A stretch of 64,000 nucleotides of DNA from an uncultured Prochlorococcus sp. (GTDB lineage Bacteria; Cyanobacteriota; Cyanobacteriia; PCC-6307; Cyanobiaceae). The notes below the pieces were generated by a model. That model had not been told where the DNA came from and ran no database searches. It saw nothing but the letters and a program-made list of their open reading frames with translations. Positions 19,840-30,015 of the stretch are shown in pieces (positions within the stretch are counted from its first letter, which is position 1; each line of letters starts with the position of its first letter). Position numbers and translations under genes: made by a program. The DNA lies in the NCBI GenBank assembly GCA_902574425.1, contig CACGNA010000001.1, positions 1 through 64,000 of the forward strand, read 5' to 3'.

Positions 19840-20001
19840 TTATTTTTTATATAACTTTTCTAATTGATTAATTTCCTCTCTTAAATCCTTACCTCTCTTA
19901 TTAAATTTATTATTTTTATTTATTATTGGGATAATCCACCAAGCTTGAAGACCTAAAAAGATAAATACTAGAATCAATAATTCAAAAATACCAGTCTGCA
20001 T
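19840..20001 (-). CDS. Small membrane protein (53 aa)
   Basis: MQTGIFELLILVFIFLGLQAWWIIPIINKNNKFNKRGKDLREEINQLEKLYKK. Confidence 0.6.
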   Translation of the reverse strand: MQTGIFELLILVFIFLGLQAWWIIPIINKNNKFNKRGKDLREEINQLEKLYKK

Positions 20002-20074
20002 TTGATAAATAAACCATCTTTGTTAATAACATTATTCTAAAAGTTATTAAACATTCATGAGATATTCAATATTT

Positions 20075-20341
20075 CTAGGCTGCCTCTAATTCAATATTAA
20101 GTTCAATACCCTTTGAAATGATTGCTTCTTTAAATTCAATAAGTTTGGAAATTATTCTTTGTTTTTCATGATCAGTTTTATAGATATCGTCTACAACTTC
20201 CTGCATTGCAAGTGTTACTTTTTGTAGTTTAATTTCTAAATCTTCCCTGTAATTCATAAGCTTAAAGAAATTATCTTTTTTATTAAAAAACAAAACAATT
20301 ATTAGTAAATAAGTACTTAACCTTAAAAGGATTGACAGCAA
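20075..20341 (-). CDS. Hypothetical protein (true start may be internal)
   Basis: ORF track; internal MNYREDLEIKLQK plausible start. Confidence 0.4.
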   Translation of the reverse strand: MLSILLRLSTYLLIIVLFFNKKDNFFKLMNYREDLEIKLQKVTLAMQEVVDDIYKTDHEKQRIISKLIEFKEAIISKGIELNIELEAA

Positions 20342-20405
20342 AACGAAAAGAATATAATTTACAGTACAAATGTATTAATAATAAACCAGCCTTTTAGGTA
20401 AAAGC

Positions 20406-20675
20406 ATGGAGCCTAAGTATTCATTTGGATGTAGCACTAGCAAACCAAACGGATACCTACTAAATCCAGAAGGCAGCAGAATGATCTTTTTCGAAGAATG
20501 CAAAAATCCCACTAAACATAATTTAAAAATTCATACTCATCTTTCTTATACAAATCACCTTGAAGAACCTGAAGGGTACAAATCCTCAGAAAAACTAAAC
20601 ATATATTCAGCTTGGGGAAAGTGGCACGAACTTCGCCAAAAAGGCTGGATAGAAGCCTATTACCATTACGGATAA
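20406..20675 (+). CDS. DUF1651-like protein
   Basis: GYLLNPEGSRMIFF...WGKWHELRQKGWIE. Confidence 0.55.
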   Translation: MEPKYSFGCSTSKPNGYLLNPEGSRMIFFEECKNPTKHNLKIHTHLSYTNHLEEPEGYKSSEKLNIYSAWGKWHELRQKGWIEAYYHYG

Positions 20676-20836
20676 GGATACCCCCAAGAAAATGCTCAAA
20701 AAATCAACTATTTAACTTACATGTACCAATCTAGATACAAATACGCTACATATATCTTGAATATCACTTATTTTCAGCCAATTACTTTACATTCGTTAAT
20801 AGTAGTGTTACATTATTTAACAATTACATTATTTCG

Positions 20837-21043
20837 ATGGCTAATTCAAACGTTACTACTGAATCAGGCGGCAGGCAGAACATGTTTCCTACTGAGACAC
20901 GTCCTTACATAGATGATTCTGTTTCATATGGCAGTTACCCACAAAATGCAGAAAAAGTTAATGGTCGTTGGGCAATGATCGGGATTGTTGCACTAGTAGG
21001 TGCTTATGTTTCAACTGGACAAATTATTCCTGGCATTTTTTAA
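20837..21043 (+). CDS. hli: High-light inducible protein (Hli/HLIP)
   Basis: AEKVNGRWAMIGIVALVGAYVSTGQIIPGIF. Confidence 0.95.
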   Translation: MANSNVTTESGGRQNMFPTETRPYIDDSVSYGSYPQNAEKVNGRWAMIGIVALVGAYVSTGQIIPGIF

Positions 21044-21303
21044 TGAGTCCTCTTTTAATTTTTTTAGCTGTAATGGTATTCTTTACAGCCGTACTCGTCG
21101 CTTATCTAACAAAGCAATTTCAAAACGAAAATTCAAACTATTTATCTAACAATCCAATGAAAAACTCAAACACAAAAGTTAAAACAATCGAAAAAGAAAA
21201 AATTGTTGCAGAAACTCTCAACGGCAGATTCGCAATGCTTGGATTAATTGCTGCTGTTGGAGCATATTTAACAACAGGTCAAATAATTCCTGGTTTCGTT
21301 TAA
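21043..21303 (+). CDS. hli: High-light inducible protein with additional N-terminal TM
   Basis: TAATG overlap; AETLNGRFAMLGLIAAVGAYLTTGQIIPGFV. Confidence 0.93.
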   Translation: MSPLLIFLAVMVFFTAVLVAYLTKQFQNENSNYLSNNPMKNSNTKVKTIEKEKIVAETLNGRFAMLGLIAAVGAYLTTGQIIPGFV

Positions 21304-21339
21304 AAACTTACTACTCAACAAACCTATAACTCAGAAAAA

Positions 21340-21468
21340 ATGGAAAATTCAAAACCAACTTATTGGCAAAACGCTGAGAGAACCAATGGAAGAATGGCAA
21401 TGATGGGCTTATTTGCATTAGTTGTAAATTATGGCTTATTCGGCTGGATAATACCTGGAATTTTTTAA
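21340..21468 (+). CDS. hli: Short high-light inducible protein (42 aa)
   Basis: MENSKPTYWQNAERTNGRMAMMGLFALVVNYGLFGWIIPGIF. Confidence 0.93.
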   Translation: MENSKPTYWQNAERTNGRMAMMGLFALVVNYGLFGWIIPGIF

Positions 21469-21469
21469 A

Positions 21470-21649
21470 ATGAATTTAGGCTTACTTTTTCTTAAATCGA
21501 ATACTTTAGGAGTAATAACTCTTTCTGAACTTGATTGGATAACTAATCATCAATCTGAATTCTCGAGGTTAGATATGTCTTTAGTCATCAAAATTGGACG
21601 TCTTATGGATTCTGGAATGGTTGAAATTGAAAATATATTGCCTTTTTAA
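21470..21649 (+). CDS. Hypothetical hli-cluster-associated protein (59 aa)
   Basis: MNLGLLFLKSNTLGVITLSELDWITNHQSEFSRLDMSLVIKIGRLMDSGMVEIENILPF; 1 bp gap after hli. Confidence 0.75.
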   Translation: MNLGLLFLKSNTLGVITLSELDWITNHQSEFSRLDMSLVIKIGRLMDSGMVEIENILPF

Positions 21650-21671
21650 CTTATAAAAAATATATCGTCAT

Positions 21672-21712
21672 GAGTGTTTGTCAATAGGGATGCTGACAAG
21701 CACTTTTTTTAT
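21672..21712 (+). terminator. Rho-independent terminator of the hli cluster
   Basis: AGTGtTTGTCA...TGACAAgCACTTTTTTT. Confidence 0.8.
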
Positions 21713-21859
21713 GAGTAAAAACTATATATCAAAAAAAGAGATTGTTTCTTAGCTAAAAACAATCTCTCGATTACCTAATTCTTACATGAAAATTTCAAGT
21801 AAGTTCATAAATTCTAACTGATTTTTTCTTATAGTAAATACGTAAAAATGCTTTTTTAT

Positions 21860-22075
21860 TTATCTTTTTAAACCACCTCTTTTTATCCATAGGAACCATG
21901 TAATCCAAATAGGAGGGAGAAATCTTATTAGAAAATAAATTTTATAAATAAAAAATGGCGCATTTTCACTTTGAAATAAATTTGTCAAAAAAGTAGATAT
22001 AGTGACCCAGAGTAAAATTATTAATATATTGGCTCCTAACAAAGCGAACTTATTTTGTTTGAATATTTTTGGCAT
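21860..22075 (-). CDS. Hypothetical membrane protein
   Basis: ORF track. Confidence 0.5.
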   Translation of the reverse strand: MPKIFKQNKFALLGANILIILLWVTISTFLTNLFQSENAPFFIYKIYFLIRFLPPIWITWFLWIKRGGLKR

Positions 22076-22133
22076 AAGGTAAATTTTTTATATTCTCAAT
22101 TTTAAATAATCTCGAGAAATTAATTATACATTT

Positions 22134-22385
22134 TCAAAAAAACTTTAAATTTAAAATCCATATCCAAATAAAAAAAATACTAAATTTTAATCCCTCTCCA
22201 AACAACATCCCAAAAATAATAGGAGGCGAAAATATTAAAAAAAGAATAGAGAATAAACTAAATAAAGCAAATGATCCTCTTAGAAAAAAATTTTTTCTTT
22301 TTGTTCTTCTTAAATTTTTTAAGGTATTCCACTCCCATTCGATAAACCTGTAGAATTTTTCTGAAAATAAAAATAAATACTTCAT
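22134..22385 (-). CDS. Hypothetical membrane protein
   Basis: ORF track. Confidence 0.45.
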   Translation of the reverse strand: MKYLFLFSEKFYRFIEWEWNTLKNLRRTKRKNFFLRGSFALFSLFSILFLIFSPPIIFGMLFGEGLKFSIFFIWIWILNLKFF

Positions 22386-22438
22386 TAATATTATTAATTT
22401 CTATCTGCTTTTCCTATTTATAAAATTAATTCCTGCTG

Positions 22439-22744
22439 TTAGCAATAAACTTTATCTCCTTCTTCAGAAAGATAGTAAATTCTATTTTCTGAACTTATAA
22501 AGAAAGTTAATCCCTTATATTGTGATCTTCTGAATTTATCTAATCTAAGTTTGTGTAATTCCCAATTATCTGTACTTATATCAGGATTAAATTCTTCTTC
22601 TTTTAAGAAAGGTTCATAAGTTGAACTAATTGTTGTTTTTTTGGCTAACCTTTTGTTTCGTTTTGAATAAAAAAATAATAGAAATAAAAGTACCAAAAAA
22701 ACAATCAGCAAAAAAAGAATTAATAATATACTTGCCATTGTCAC
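22439..22744 (-). CDS. Hypothetical membrane protein
   Basis: ORF track; N-terminal TM. Confidence 0.5.
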   Translation of the reverse strand: MTMASILLILFLLIVFLVLLFLLFFYSKRNKRLAKKTTISSTYEPFLKEEEFNPDISTDNWELHKLRLDKFRRSQYKGLTFFISSENRIYYLSEEGDKVYC

Positions 22745-22900
22745 TTTTTCTAATTTGGAAAAACTTTATTTTGGAGAATCAAGAACTTTTCTCAATAAAT
22801 TTTTTAGTAAGTAAAAAATCCTATTTTTATATTCTTGTATTTTTGAATACTTATCAAGGGTGTACTTGAATCAGATTATAAAGTGAGTCGTATTTTCAAC

Positions 22901-23044
22901 ATGATTCAAAATTCCATGAATACTCCTTATGCAAAAAGAGTAGCTGAAAAATTTAGAGAGGCTCAAAACTATTTAAAAACTAACGGTTTTGGTAGATCTA
23001 CTAAACATTTACTGGAAGATATTGAAAATTCTGTTGAAAAATAA
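22901..23044 (+). CDS. Hypothetical small protein (47 aa)
   Basis: MIQNSMNTPYAKRVAEKFREAQNYLKTNGFGRSTKHLLEDIENSVEK. Confidence 0.55.
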   Translation: MIQNSMNTPYAKRVAEKFREAQNYLKTNGFGRSTKHLLEDIENSVEK

Positions 23045-23046
23045 TA

Positions 23047-23205
23047 ATGCCAATACCCCCTCAATTACCACAATTACAATACGGCTACGATGATGGCTTT
23101 ACAACCATTGTTTTTGGGTTAATAGGGAGTTGCTTAGGATGTATCTTAATTTTATTAATTTCATTTTTTGAATTTAATTTCAAAAAGCAAAATAGTAAGC
23201 ATTAA
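23047..23205 (+). CDS. Small TM protein (52 aa)
   Basis: MPIPPQLPQLQYGYDDGFTTIVFGLIGSCLGCILILLISFFEFNFKKQNSKH. Confidence 0.6.
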   Translation: MPIPPQLPQLQYGYDDGFTTIVFGLIGSCLGCILILLISFFEFNFKKQNSKH

Positions 23206-23213
23206 AAGACTAA

Positions 23214-24305
23214 CTAAACATTAAATAAGAACTCCATTACATCTCCTTCGTTTACAACATATTCCTTACCTTCACTTCTTAATAAACCTTTAGTCTTTGC
23301 ATTTGCAATTGAACCAGAATCAATTAAATTTTGATACGAAATGGTTTGAGCTCTAATAAATCCTTTTTCAAAATCAGTATGAATGACTCCTGCTGCTTGT
23401 GGCGCAGTCATCCCATCTTTTATAGTCCAAGCTTTTGTCTCCTTTTCTCCGGTAGTGAAATAAGTTTTTAATCCCAGTAATTTATATGTTGATTTAATTA
23501 AAGAACTTAATCCCCCTTCCTCTACTCCTAAACCAATAAGGTAGTCTTTTTTATCTTCTGGTTCTAACTCTATTAATTCAGATTCCACTTGAGCTGATAT
23601 TTTTATGCATTCTGTATTTTCACTACTTGCAAAACTCTGAACTTTTGATGAGAAATCATTACCTTCAGCTAAATCATTTTCATTCAAATTTGTTGCGTAA
23701 ATAATTGGTTTTGCGGTGAGGAAGCCTAATTGCTTAATTATTAAATTTTCTTCTTCGCTGAGAGATATTGATCTAACTGAAAGTCCTTTCTGTAGCTCTT
23801 CTTCAATATTTTCTAGTAAGTTATCTTCTTTTGCTGCATCTTTACTAGTTCTAACCTGTTTTTTAATTCTTTCTCTTCTTTTTTGGAGTTGGGATAAATC
23901 AGCTAAATTCAATTCCAGATTAATTATCTCAATGTCATCCAAGGGATCTACCTTTCCAGAAACATGAATTACATCACTATCTTCAAAGCACCTTACGACA
24001 TGAACTATTGCATCAACCTCCCTAATATTTGATAAAAATTTATTTCCCAGACCTTCACCTTTACTGGCTCCTTTTACTAGTCCTGCGATATCTACAAATT
24101 CAATTTTTGTTGGGATAATATTTTGGCTAGAACTTAAATTACCTAGCTCTTGTAACCTTTGATCTGGGACTGAAACTATACCTTTATTAGGTTCTATAGT
24201 ACAAAAGGGAAAATTAGCCGCTTGAGCTTTAGCATTTTCTACAAGTGCATTAAATAAAGTTGATTTTCCAACATTTGGTAATCCAATAATACCGGCTTTT
24301 AACAT
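23214..24305 (-). CDS. ychF: Redox-regulated ATPase YchF (Obg-family)
   Basis: MLKAGIIGLPNVGKSTLFNAL; C-terminal TGS domain. Confidence 0.97.
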   Translation of the reverse strand: MLKAGIIGLPNVGKSTLFNALVENAKAQAANFPFCTIEPNKGIVSVPDQRLQELGNLSSSQNIIPTKIEFVDIAGLVKGASKGEGLGNKFLSNIREVDAIVHVVRCFEDSDVIHVSGKVDPLDDIEIINLELNLADLSQLQKRRERIKKQVRTSKDAAKEDNLLENIEEELQKGLSVRSISLSEEENLIIKQLGFLTAKPIIYATNLNENDLAEGNDFSSKVQSFASSENTECIKISAQVESELIELEPEDKKDYLIGLGVEEGGLSSLIKSTYKLLGLKTYFTTGEKETKAWTIKDGMTAPQAAGVIHTDFEKGFIRAQTISYQNLIDSGSIANAKTKGLLRSEGKEYVVNEGDVMEFLFNV

Positions 24306-24450
24306 TTGAAAAAATTTATAGAAAAAATTATCAAGAAAACATCTTCTAGTAATATAGTATTTACTTAACCAATCTTGGATAAGTTAATTATAATCGACTT
24401 GATTATTTATTTAGTTTCTAAATATTCTCTAATGCTGCTTTTAAAAAGAA

Positions 24451-25512
24451 ATGTTTGATTTAATAAAAAAAAATATAAATCTAAGAAGTGGAATTATATT
24501 TCTTTCTCTGGCTATATTTTTAGTTTTTATAACCAATTCCTTCAAGAAAAATAAGTCAAAAGATATTTCTGATTTTGTAGTTCAAGTTAAAAAAGGAATA
24601 CTCTCAGATTCAATTAATACTAGTGGTGAAGTAAAAGCAATAAGGACAAGCAATATTGGACCTCGGAAGCAAGGTGTAATAAAAGAAATCAAAGTAGATG
24701 AGGGCGATCTTGTAAAAAAAGATCAGGTTTTAGCTTCTCTTGATGATGAAGACTTTATCTATAAAATTGAAGAACTTGAATTAAATGTAGAAAAACAAAA
24801 ATCTGATTTTTTAAGAAGGGAATATTTATTTCAAGAAGGTGCGGTAAGTAAAGAAGATTATGAAAGTTATAAAAATAACTACAACATAAGTAGCGCTAAA
24901 CTTAATGATGCAAAAGCTGAAAAAAGTTTCTATCTAATTAAAGCTCCTTATGGAGGAAAGATAACAGCAAAATATGCGGAGATAGGATCTTATGTCTCAC
25001 CAAGTACAAACTTAAGTTCAGACCCTAAAACTAAAAACTTTATTTTTGAACTATCAGAGGGTCTAGAAATTGTTGCGAAAGTTCCTGAGAGTGACATTGG
25101 CAGAATAAAAATAGGTCAAGAAGCCTCAGTACGAATTGAGGCTTATCCATCAAAAAAATATAGTGCCATAGTAAAAAAAATAGCTACAAGAGCTGTAAAA
25201 GATAATAATGTAACCTCATTCGAAGTAACTTTAAATTTTAAAGATATTTCTGAAGAAATTAAGATTGGAATGACTGCAGATCTTGAATTTAGAGTCGAAG
25301 GTAATGAAGAAAAAATCCTAGTGCCAACAGTTTCTATTGTCACAGAAAAAGGTGAAAAGGGAATTTTGAAAGTTGATAAAAACAATTCTCCCAAATTTGA
25401 AAAAATTGAAATTGGCATTAGTAGTGGAAATAAAACTTCAGTAATTGATGGATTAGAACCTGGAGAGCAAATCTTTATTGATATTCCACCTTGGGCTAAG
25501 AAGAGAAAATGA
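24451..25512 (+). CDS. HlyD/RND-type periplasmic adaptor
   Basis: GPRKQGVIKEIKVDEGDLVKKDQVLASLD; APYGGKITAK. Confidence 0.88.
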   Translation: MFDLIKKNINLRSGIIFLSLAIFLVFITNSFKKNKSKDISDFVVQVKKGILSDSINTSGEVKAIRTSNIGPRKQGVIKEIKVDEGDLVKKDQVLASLDDEDFIYKIEELELNVEKQKSDFLRREYLFQEGAVSKEDYESYKNNYNISSAKLNDAKAEKSFYLIKAPYGGKITAKYAEIGSYVSPSTNLSSDPKTKNFIFELSEGLEIVAKVPESDIGRIKIGQEASVRIEAYPSKKYSAIVKKIATRAVKDNNVTSFEVTLNFKDISEEIKIGMTADLEFRVEGNEEKILVPTVSIVTEKGEKGILKVDKNNSPKFEKIEIGISSGNKTSVIDGLEPGEQIFIDIPPWAKKRK

Positions 25513-28439
25513 GTTTAAAATCTGAAAACTCTAAAAAACCAATTTTACTTTTAGTCGATGGGCACTCACTTGCTTTTAGAAGCTTCTATGCATTTAGCAA
25601 AGGGATTGATGGAGGTTTAACCACCAAAGAGGGATTTCCAACAAGTGTCACTTATGGATTTCTAAAAAGCCTTCTGGATAATTGCAAAAATATTAGTCCT
25701 GAGGGTGTTTGTATTACGTTTGATACCGAAAAACCTACTTTCAGACATGAATTAGATCCAAATTATAAGGCCAATAGAGATGTAGCACCAGATGTTTTTT
25801 TTCAGGATATTGAACAACTAGAAATCATTTTAGAAGAAAGCCTTAATTTACCAATTTTTAAATCTCCAGGATACGAAGCAGATGATCTCCTAGGCACAAT
25901 TGCCAATGATGCTTCTTCTAAAGGATGGTGCGTTAATATTCTTTCTGGGGATCGGGACTTATTTCAATTAGTAGATGATCAAAAAAATATTTATGTACTT
26001 TATATGGGTGGTGGTCCATATGCGAAAAGTGGTAATCCAACTCTTATTAATGAAAATGGAGTAAAAGAAAAATTAGGTGTTGCGCCAGAAAGAGTAGTTG
26101 ATCTTAAAGCTCTAACTGGTGATAGTTCTGATAATATTCCTGGTATTAAAGGGGTAGGTCCAAAAACTGCAATTAATCTACTAAAAGAGAACGACACGCT
26201 TGATGGAATCTATCAAGCTTTGGACAAGATTCTACAGAATAATGATAAAAAATATAAAGGATTCATCAAAGGTTCAGTTATAGAAAAGCTCAAAAATGAT
26301 AAACATAATGCTTTTCTTTCCAGGGATTTAGCAAAAATAAATACTGAAGTGCCTTTAATTTTGAGTAATGGTTATGAATTAAAAAATATAAATCAAGAAC
26401 TACTTTCAGAGTCACTGCAAAAACTAGAACTATCAACACTTATTAGACAAATTGATGTTTTCAATTCAACTTTCAGCAAAGGAGGGTTTGAAAAAAATAA
26501 TTTGGCTAAAGAGGATGAGAAGGAACCAAAAGTCTCAAGTTCTAATGAATTAGAAAATAGTGAAAATAAAATCCCTAAAATCAACGTAACTGTTGTAAAT
26601 GATTTCGAATTACTTGATAAATTAACTCAAAGATTAGACAAGACCAATCAAATAGTTTCTTTAGATACAGAGACCAATAGTTTAAATCCAATCGATGCGG
26701 AACTTGTTGGGATAGGGTTTTGTCTTGGGGAAGAAAATGATGATTTATTTTATATACCTCTTGGTCATCAAACAAAAAAAGAGACGCCCAATCAATTATC
26801 AATTGAAGACGTTTTCTCAAAGCTAAGAACTTGGATAGAAGATCCAAAAAAAGAAAAGGCACTCCAAAATTCTAAATTTGATAGGCAAATATTTTTTAAT
26901 CATGGACTTGATCTTAAAGGCGTAACCTTTGACACCTTATTAGCAGACTACCTTCTTAATAATCAGGAGAAGCATGGGTTAAGTGAAATTACTTTTAGAT
27001 TATTTGGATTTAAGCCCCCTTCATTTAAGGAAACAGTTGGAAAAAATAAAGACTTTTCATTTGTTGATATTGATGAAGCAAGTATTTACTGCGGTTATGA
27101 TGTATTTCTAACTTTTAAGATTGTCAATATTTTCAAAGAAAGATTTTCAAAGGAAAAAGATGAATTAATCAAATTGTTCGAAGAAATCGAGCTGCCTTTA
27201 GAGCCGGTATTGTCCCAAATGGAAATGAATGGTATAACCATCGACATCCCTTATTTGGATAAACTCTCGAAAGAACTAAAAAGTACCTTAGAAGATATTG
27301 AAATTAAAGTTTATGAATTGGCTGATGAGAATTTTAATCTATCTTCACCAAAACAACTTGGTGAGATCTTGTTTGAAAAATTAAATTTGGATAAAAAGAA
27401 ATCACGGAAAACAAAAACAGGATGGAGTACAGATGCAGTAGTTCTTGAGAGATTAGTCGACGAACATGAAATAATCCAACATTTAATAAAATATAGAACT
27501 CTCAGCAAATTACTTAGTACTTATATTGATGCTCTTCCAAATCTTATCAACGAAAAGACAGGAAGAGTTCATACAAACTTTAATCAAGCTGCTACAGCAA
27601 CTGGCAGACTAAGCAGTAGCAATCCTAATCTTCAAAATATTCCAGTTAGGACTGAATTTAGTAGGAGAATAAGAAAAGCATTCTTGCCTCAAAAAGATTG
27701 GAAACTTTTATCAGCTGATTATTCTCAGATCGAATTAAGAATACTTGCTCACTTAGCGGATGAAGAAATACTCATTAATGCATTTCATAAAAATGATGAC
27801 ATTCATTCTTTAACTGCAAGATTAATTTTTGAGAAAGAAGAAATATCTTCTGATGAGAGGAGGGTTGGAAAAACAATAAATTTTGGAGTTATCTATGGTA
27901 TGGGGATAAAAAAGTTTGCCCGTTCAACAGGAGTAAGTACTCCAGAAGCAAAAGAATTCCTAATAAAATACAAAGAAAGATATTCAAAAATTTTCAAATT
28001 TCTTGAACTCCAAGAAAGGCTTGCCTTATCAAAAGGTTATGTAAAAACAATTTTTGGTCGAAAAAGAGAATTTAAGTTTGATAAAAATGGACTTGGAAGA
28101 TTAATAGGGAAAGATCCTTACGAAATTGACCTGCAATCTGCAAGAAGGGCTGGCATGGAAGCACAGTCATTAAGAGCCGCAGCTAATGCACCAATTCAGG
28201 GTTCAAGTGCAGACATTATTAAAATTGCAATGGTTCAACTAAATAAGAAATTCATAGAAATGAATGTTCCCGCAAAAATGCTTTTACAAGTACATGATGA
28301 ATTATTGTTTGAAGTTGAACCTGATTCTTTGGAAATTACGACGAAATTAGTAAAGAAGACTATGGAAGATTGTGTAAAATTAAATGTGCCTCTTTTAGTT
28401 GATATTGGTATTGGAGACAATTGGATGGAGACAAAATAA
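25509..28439 (+). CDS. polA: DNA polymerase I
   Basis: 5'-3' exo, 3'-5' exo (DTETNSL) and polymerase (DYSQIELR, QVHDELLFEV) motifs. Confidence 0.98.
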   Translation: MSLKSENSKKPILLLVDGHSLAFRSFYAFSKGIDGGLTTKEGFPTSVTYGFLKSLLDNCKNISPEGVCITFDTEKPTFRHELDPNYKANRDVAPDVFFQDIEQLEIILEESLNLPIFKSPGYEADDLLGTIANDASSKGWCVNILSGDRDLFQLVDDQKNIYVLYMGGGPYAKSGNPTLINENGVKEKLGVAPERVVDLKALTGDSSDNIPGIKGVGPKTAINLLKENDTLDGIYQALDKILQNNDKKYKGFIKGSVIEKLKNDKHNAFLSRDLAKINTEVPLILSNGYELKNINQELLSESLQKLELSTLIRQIDVFNSTFSKGGFEKNNLAKEDEKEPKVSSSNELENSENKIPKINVTVVNDFELLDKLTQRLDKTNQIVSLDTETNSLNPIDAELVGIGFCLGEENDDLFYIPLGHQTKKETPNQLSIEDVFSKLRTWIEDPKKEKALQNSKFDRQIFFNHGLDLKGVTFDTLLADYLLNNQEKHGLSEITFRLFGFKPPSFKETVGKNKDFSFVDIDEASIYCGYDVFLTFKIVNIFKERFSKEKDELIKLFEEIELPLEPVLSQMEMNGITIDIPYLDKLSKELKSTLEDIEIKVYELADENFNLSSPKQLGEILFEKLNLDKKKSRKTKTGWSTDAVVLERLVDEHEIIQHLIKYRTLSKLLSTYIDALPNLINEKTGRVHTNFNQAATATGRLSSSNPNLQNIPVRTEFSRRIRKAFLPQKDWKLLSADYSQIELRILAHLADEEILINAFHKNDDIHSLTARLIFEKEEISSDERRVGKTINFGVIYGMGIKKFARSTGVSTPEAKEFLIKYKERYSKIFKFLELQERLALSKGYVKTIFGRKREFKFDKNGLGRLIGKDPYEIDLQSARRAGMEAQSLRAAANAPIQGSSADIIKIAMVQLNKKFIEMNVPAKMLLQVHDELLFEVEPDSLEITTKLVKKTMEDCVKLNVPLLVDIGIGDNWMETK

Positions 28440-28463
28440 ACCTTATGAAATACTTAATTTAAT

Positions 28464-29933
28464 ATGATCAAACTTTTTAATACTTTAAGCAAAAGAGTTG
28501 AGGTTTTTAAGCCTATTGATGATGTAGTAAAAATTTATTGTTGTGGAGTAACTGTTTATGATTTATGTCATCTTGGTCATGCCAGAAGTTATATAGCTTG
28601 GGATGTATTGAGAAGATTTTTAATTTACAGTGATTTCAAAGTGAAGTATGTTCAAAATTTTACAGATATTGATGACAAGATCTTAAAAAGAGCTAAAGAA
28701 GAAAGCAGTTCAATGAAGGAAGTATCTGAAAAAAATATTATTGAATTTCATAAAGATATGGATTCTTTAGGAATAATGCGTCCGGATAGTATGCCAAGAG
28801 CAACGAATCATATATGCAATATCTGCTCCTTCATAACAATCCTTGAGGACAAAGGTTATGCATACTCTAGGGATGGAGATGTGTATTATTCTGTTTTTAA
28901 AAATAAAAATTATGGACAGCTAAGTAATCAAAATATACAAGAACAAAATATCAATCAGCAAGGAAGAATGGCTAATGATGAAAATAATAAAAAACTTAAT
29001 CCGCAAGATTTTGCACTATGGAAAAAAGCCAAAGATGATGAACCATTTTTTGATTCGCCATGGGGTAAAGGTAGGCCAGGATGGCATATTGAATGTTCGG
29101 CGATGGTTAAAGATGAATTAGGAGATACTATTGATATCCATTTAGGTGGTTCTGATTTGATTTTTCCACATCATGAAAATGAAATCGCCCAATCAGAAGC
29201 AGCCAATGGCAAAAAGCTAGCGAACTATTGGTTACACAATGGAATGGTCAATGTAAATGGACAAAAGATGAGTAAATCCCTTAAAAATTTTAAAACTATC
29301 AGAGAGCTAATTAAGTCAGGTATAAGCCCTATGACTTTGCGATATTTTGTTATGACTGTGAATTATAGAAAACCACTTGATTTTAATGAAGAAGCTTTAA
29401 GGAGTGCTTCAGAAGCTTGGAAAAACATTAATTTAGCCCTTTCTTTTATGGACCTTACAAAATGTGCTTTTAGATCTATTGATAAAAATGAATCTATCGA
29501 AAAAGAATATAAAGAGAAAATAAGCTTTGAATTATCTCAAAAAAAGCTTAATTTTTCTGAGGCTCTGGGAAATGACCTTAATACAGCAGGTGCTATTGCA
29601 ATTATTTACGATTTAGCAAAACCATTAAAAAACTTTTTAAACCAATTTCAAAGGGTCGAAGGTTTTAAAATAGACCTAAATGAAAAATTCTTTCTACTTG
29701 AGAATTTTAAAACTCTTGAGAAGTTAACTGAGGTACTTGGTCTTAAAAAAGAGGTTTTAGTAAAAGAAAGTAAAATAACAGAAGAAGAAATATCAACGCT
29801 TATTAATGAAAGGTTGAAAGCGAAAAAGGAAAAGAATTATACGAAGGCCGATGAAATTAGGAATTTGTTAAAAGAAAAAGGTATTGAACTTATTGATCAA
29901 TCAAAGGAAATAACAACATGGATAAGGATCTAA
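28464..29933 (+). CDS. cysS: Cysteinyl-tRNA synthetase
   Basis: YCCGVTVYDLCHLGHARSY, KMSKSLKN. Confidence 0.97.
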   Translation: MIKLFNTLSKRVEVFKPIDDVVKIYCCGVTVYDLCHLGHARSYIAWDVLRRFLIYSDFKVKYVQNFTDIDDKILKRAKEESSSMKEVSEKNIIEFHKDMDSLGIMRPDSMPRATNHICNICSFITILEDKGYAYSRDGDVYYSVFKNKNYGQLSNQNIQEQNINQQGRMANDENNKKLNPQDFALWKKAKDDEPFFDSPWGKGRPGWHIECSAMVKDELGDTIDIHLGGSDLIFPHHENEIAQSEAANGKKLANYWLHNGMVNVNGQKMSKSLKNFKTIRELIKSGISPMTLRYFVMTVNYRKPLDFNEEALRSASEAWKNINLALSFMDLTKCAFRSIDKNESIEKEYKEKISFELSQKKLNFSEALGNDLNTAGAIAIIYDLAKPLKNFLNQFQRVEGFKIDLNEKFFLLENFKTLEKLTEVLGLKKEVLVKESKITEEEISTLINERLKAKKEKNYTKADEIRNLLKEKGIELIDQSKEITTWIRI

Positions 29934-30015
29934 ATTTTAAGAAAAAAACCAATTTGAAATTTTTGTTTTTTAAATACACCTTTAAATGGGAAGATATTAG
30001 AAATATCAGAGAAAA

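Noticed and set aside
20721-20912. 63-aa ORF overlapping first hli
   Set aside because: Out of frame with hli and covers its promoter; spurious.
20968-21042. Upstream extension of second hli ORF (start 20968)
   Set aside because: Overlaps hli 1 in another frame; start at 21043 (TAATG) is more plausible.
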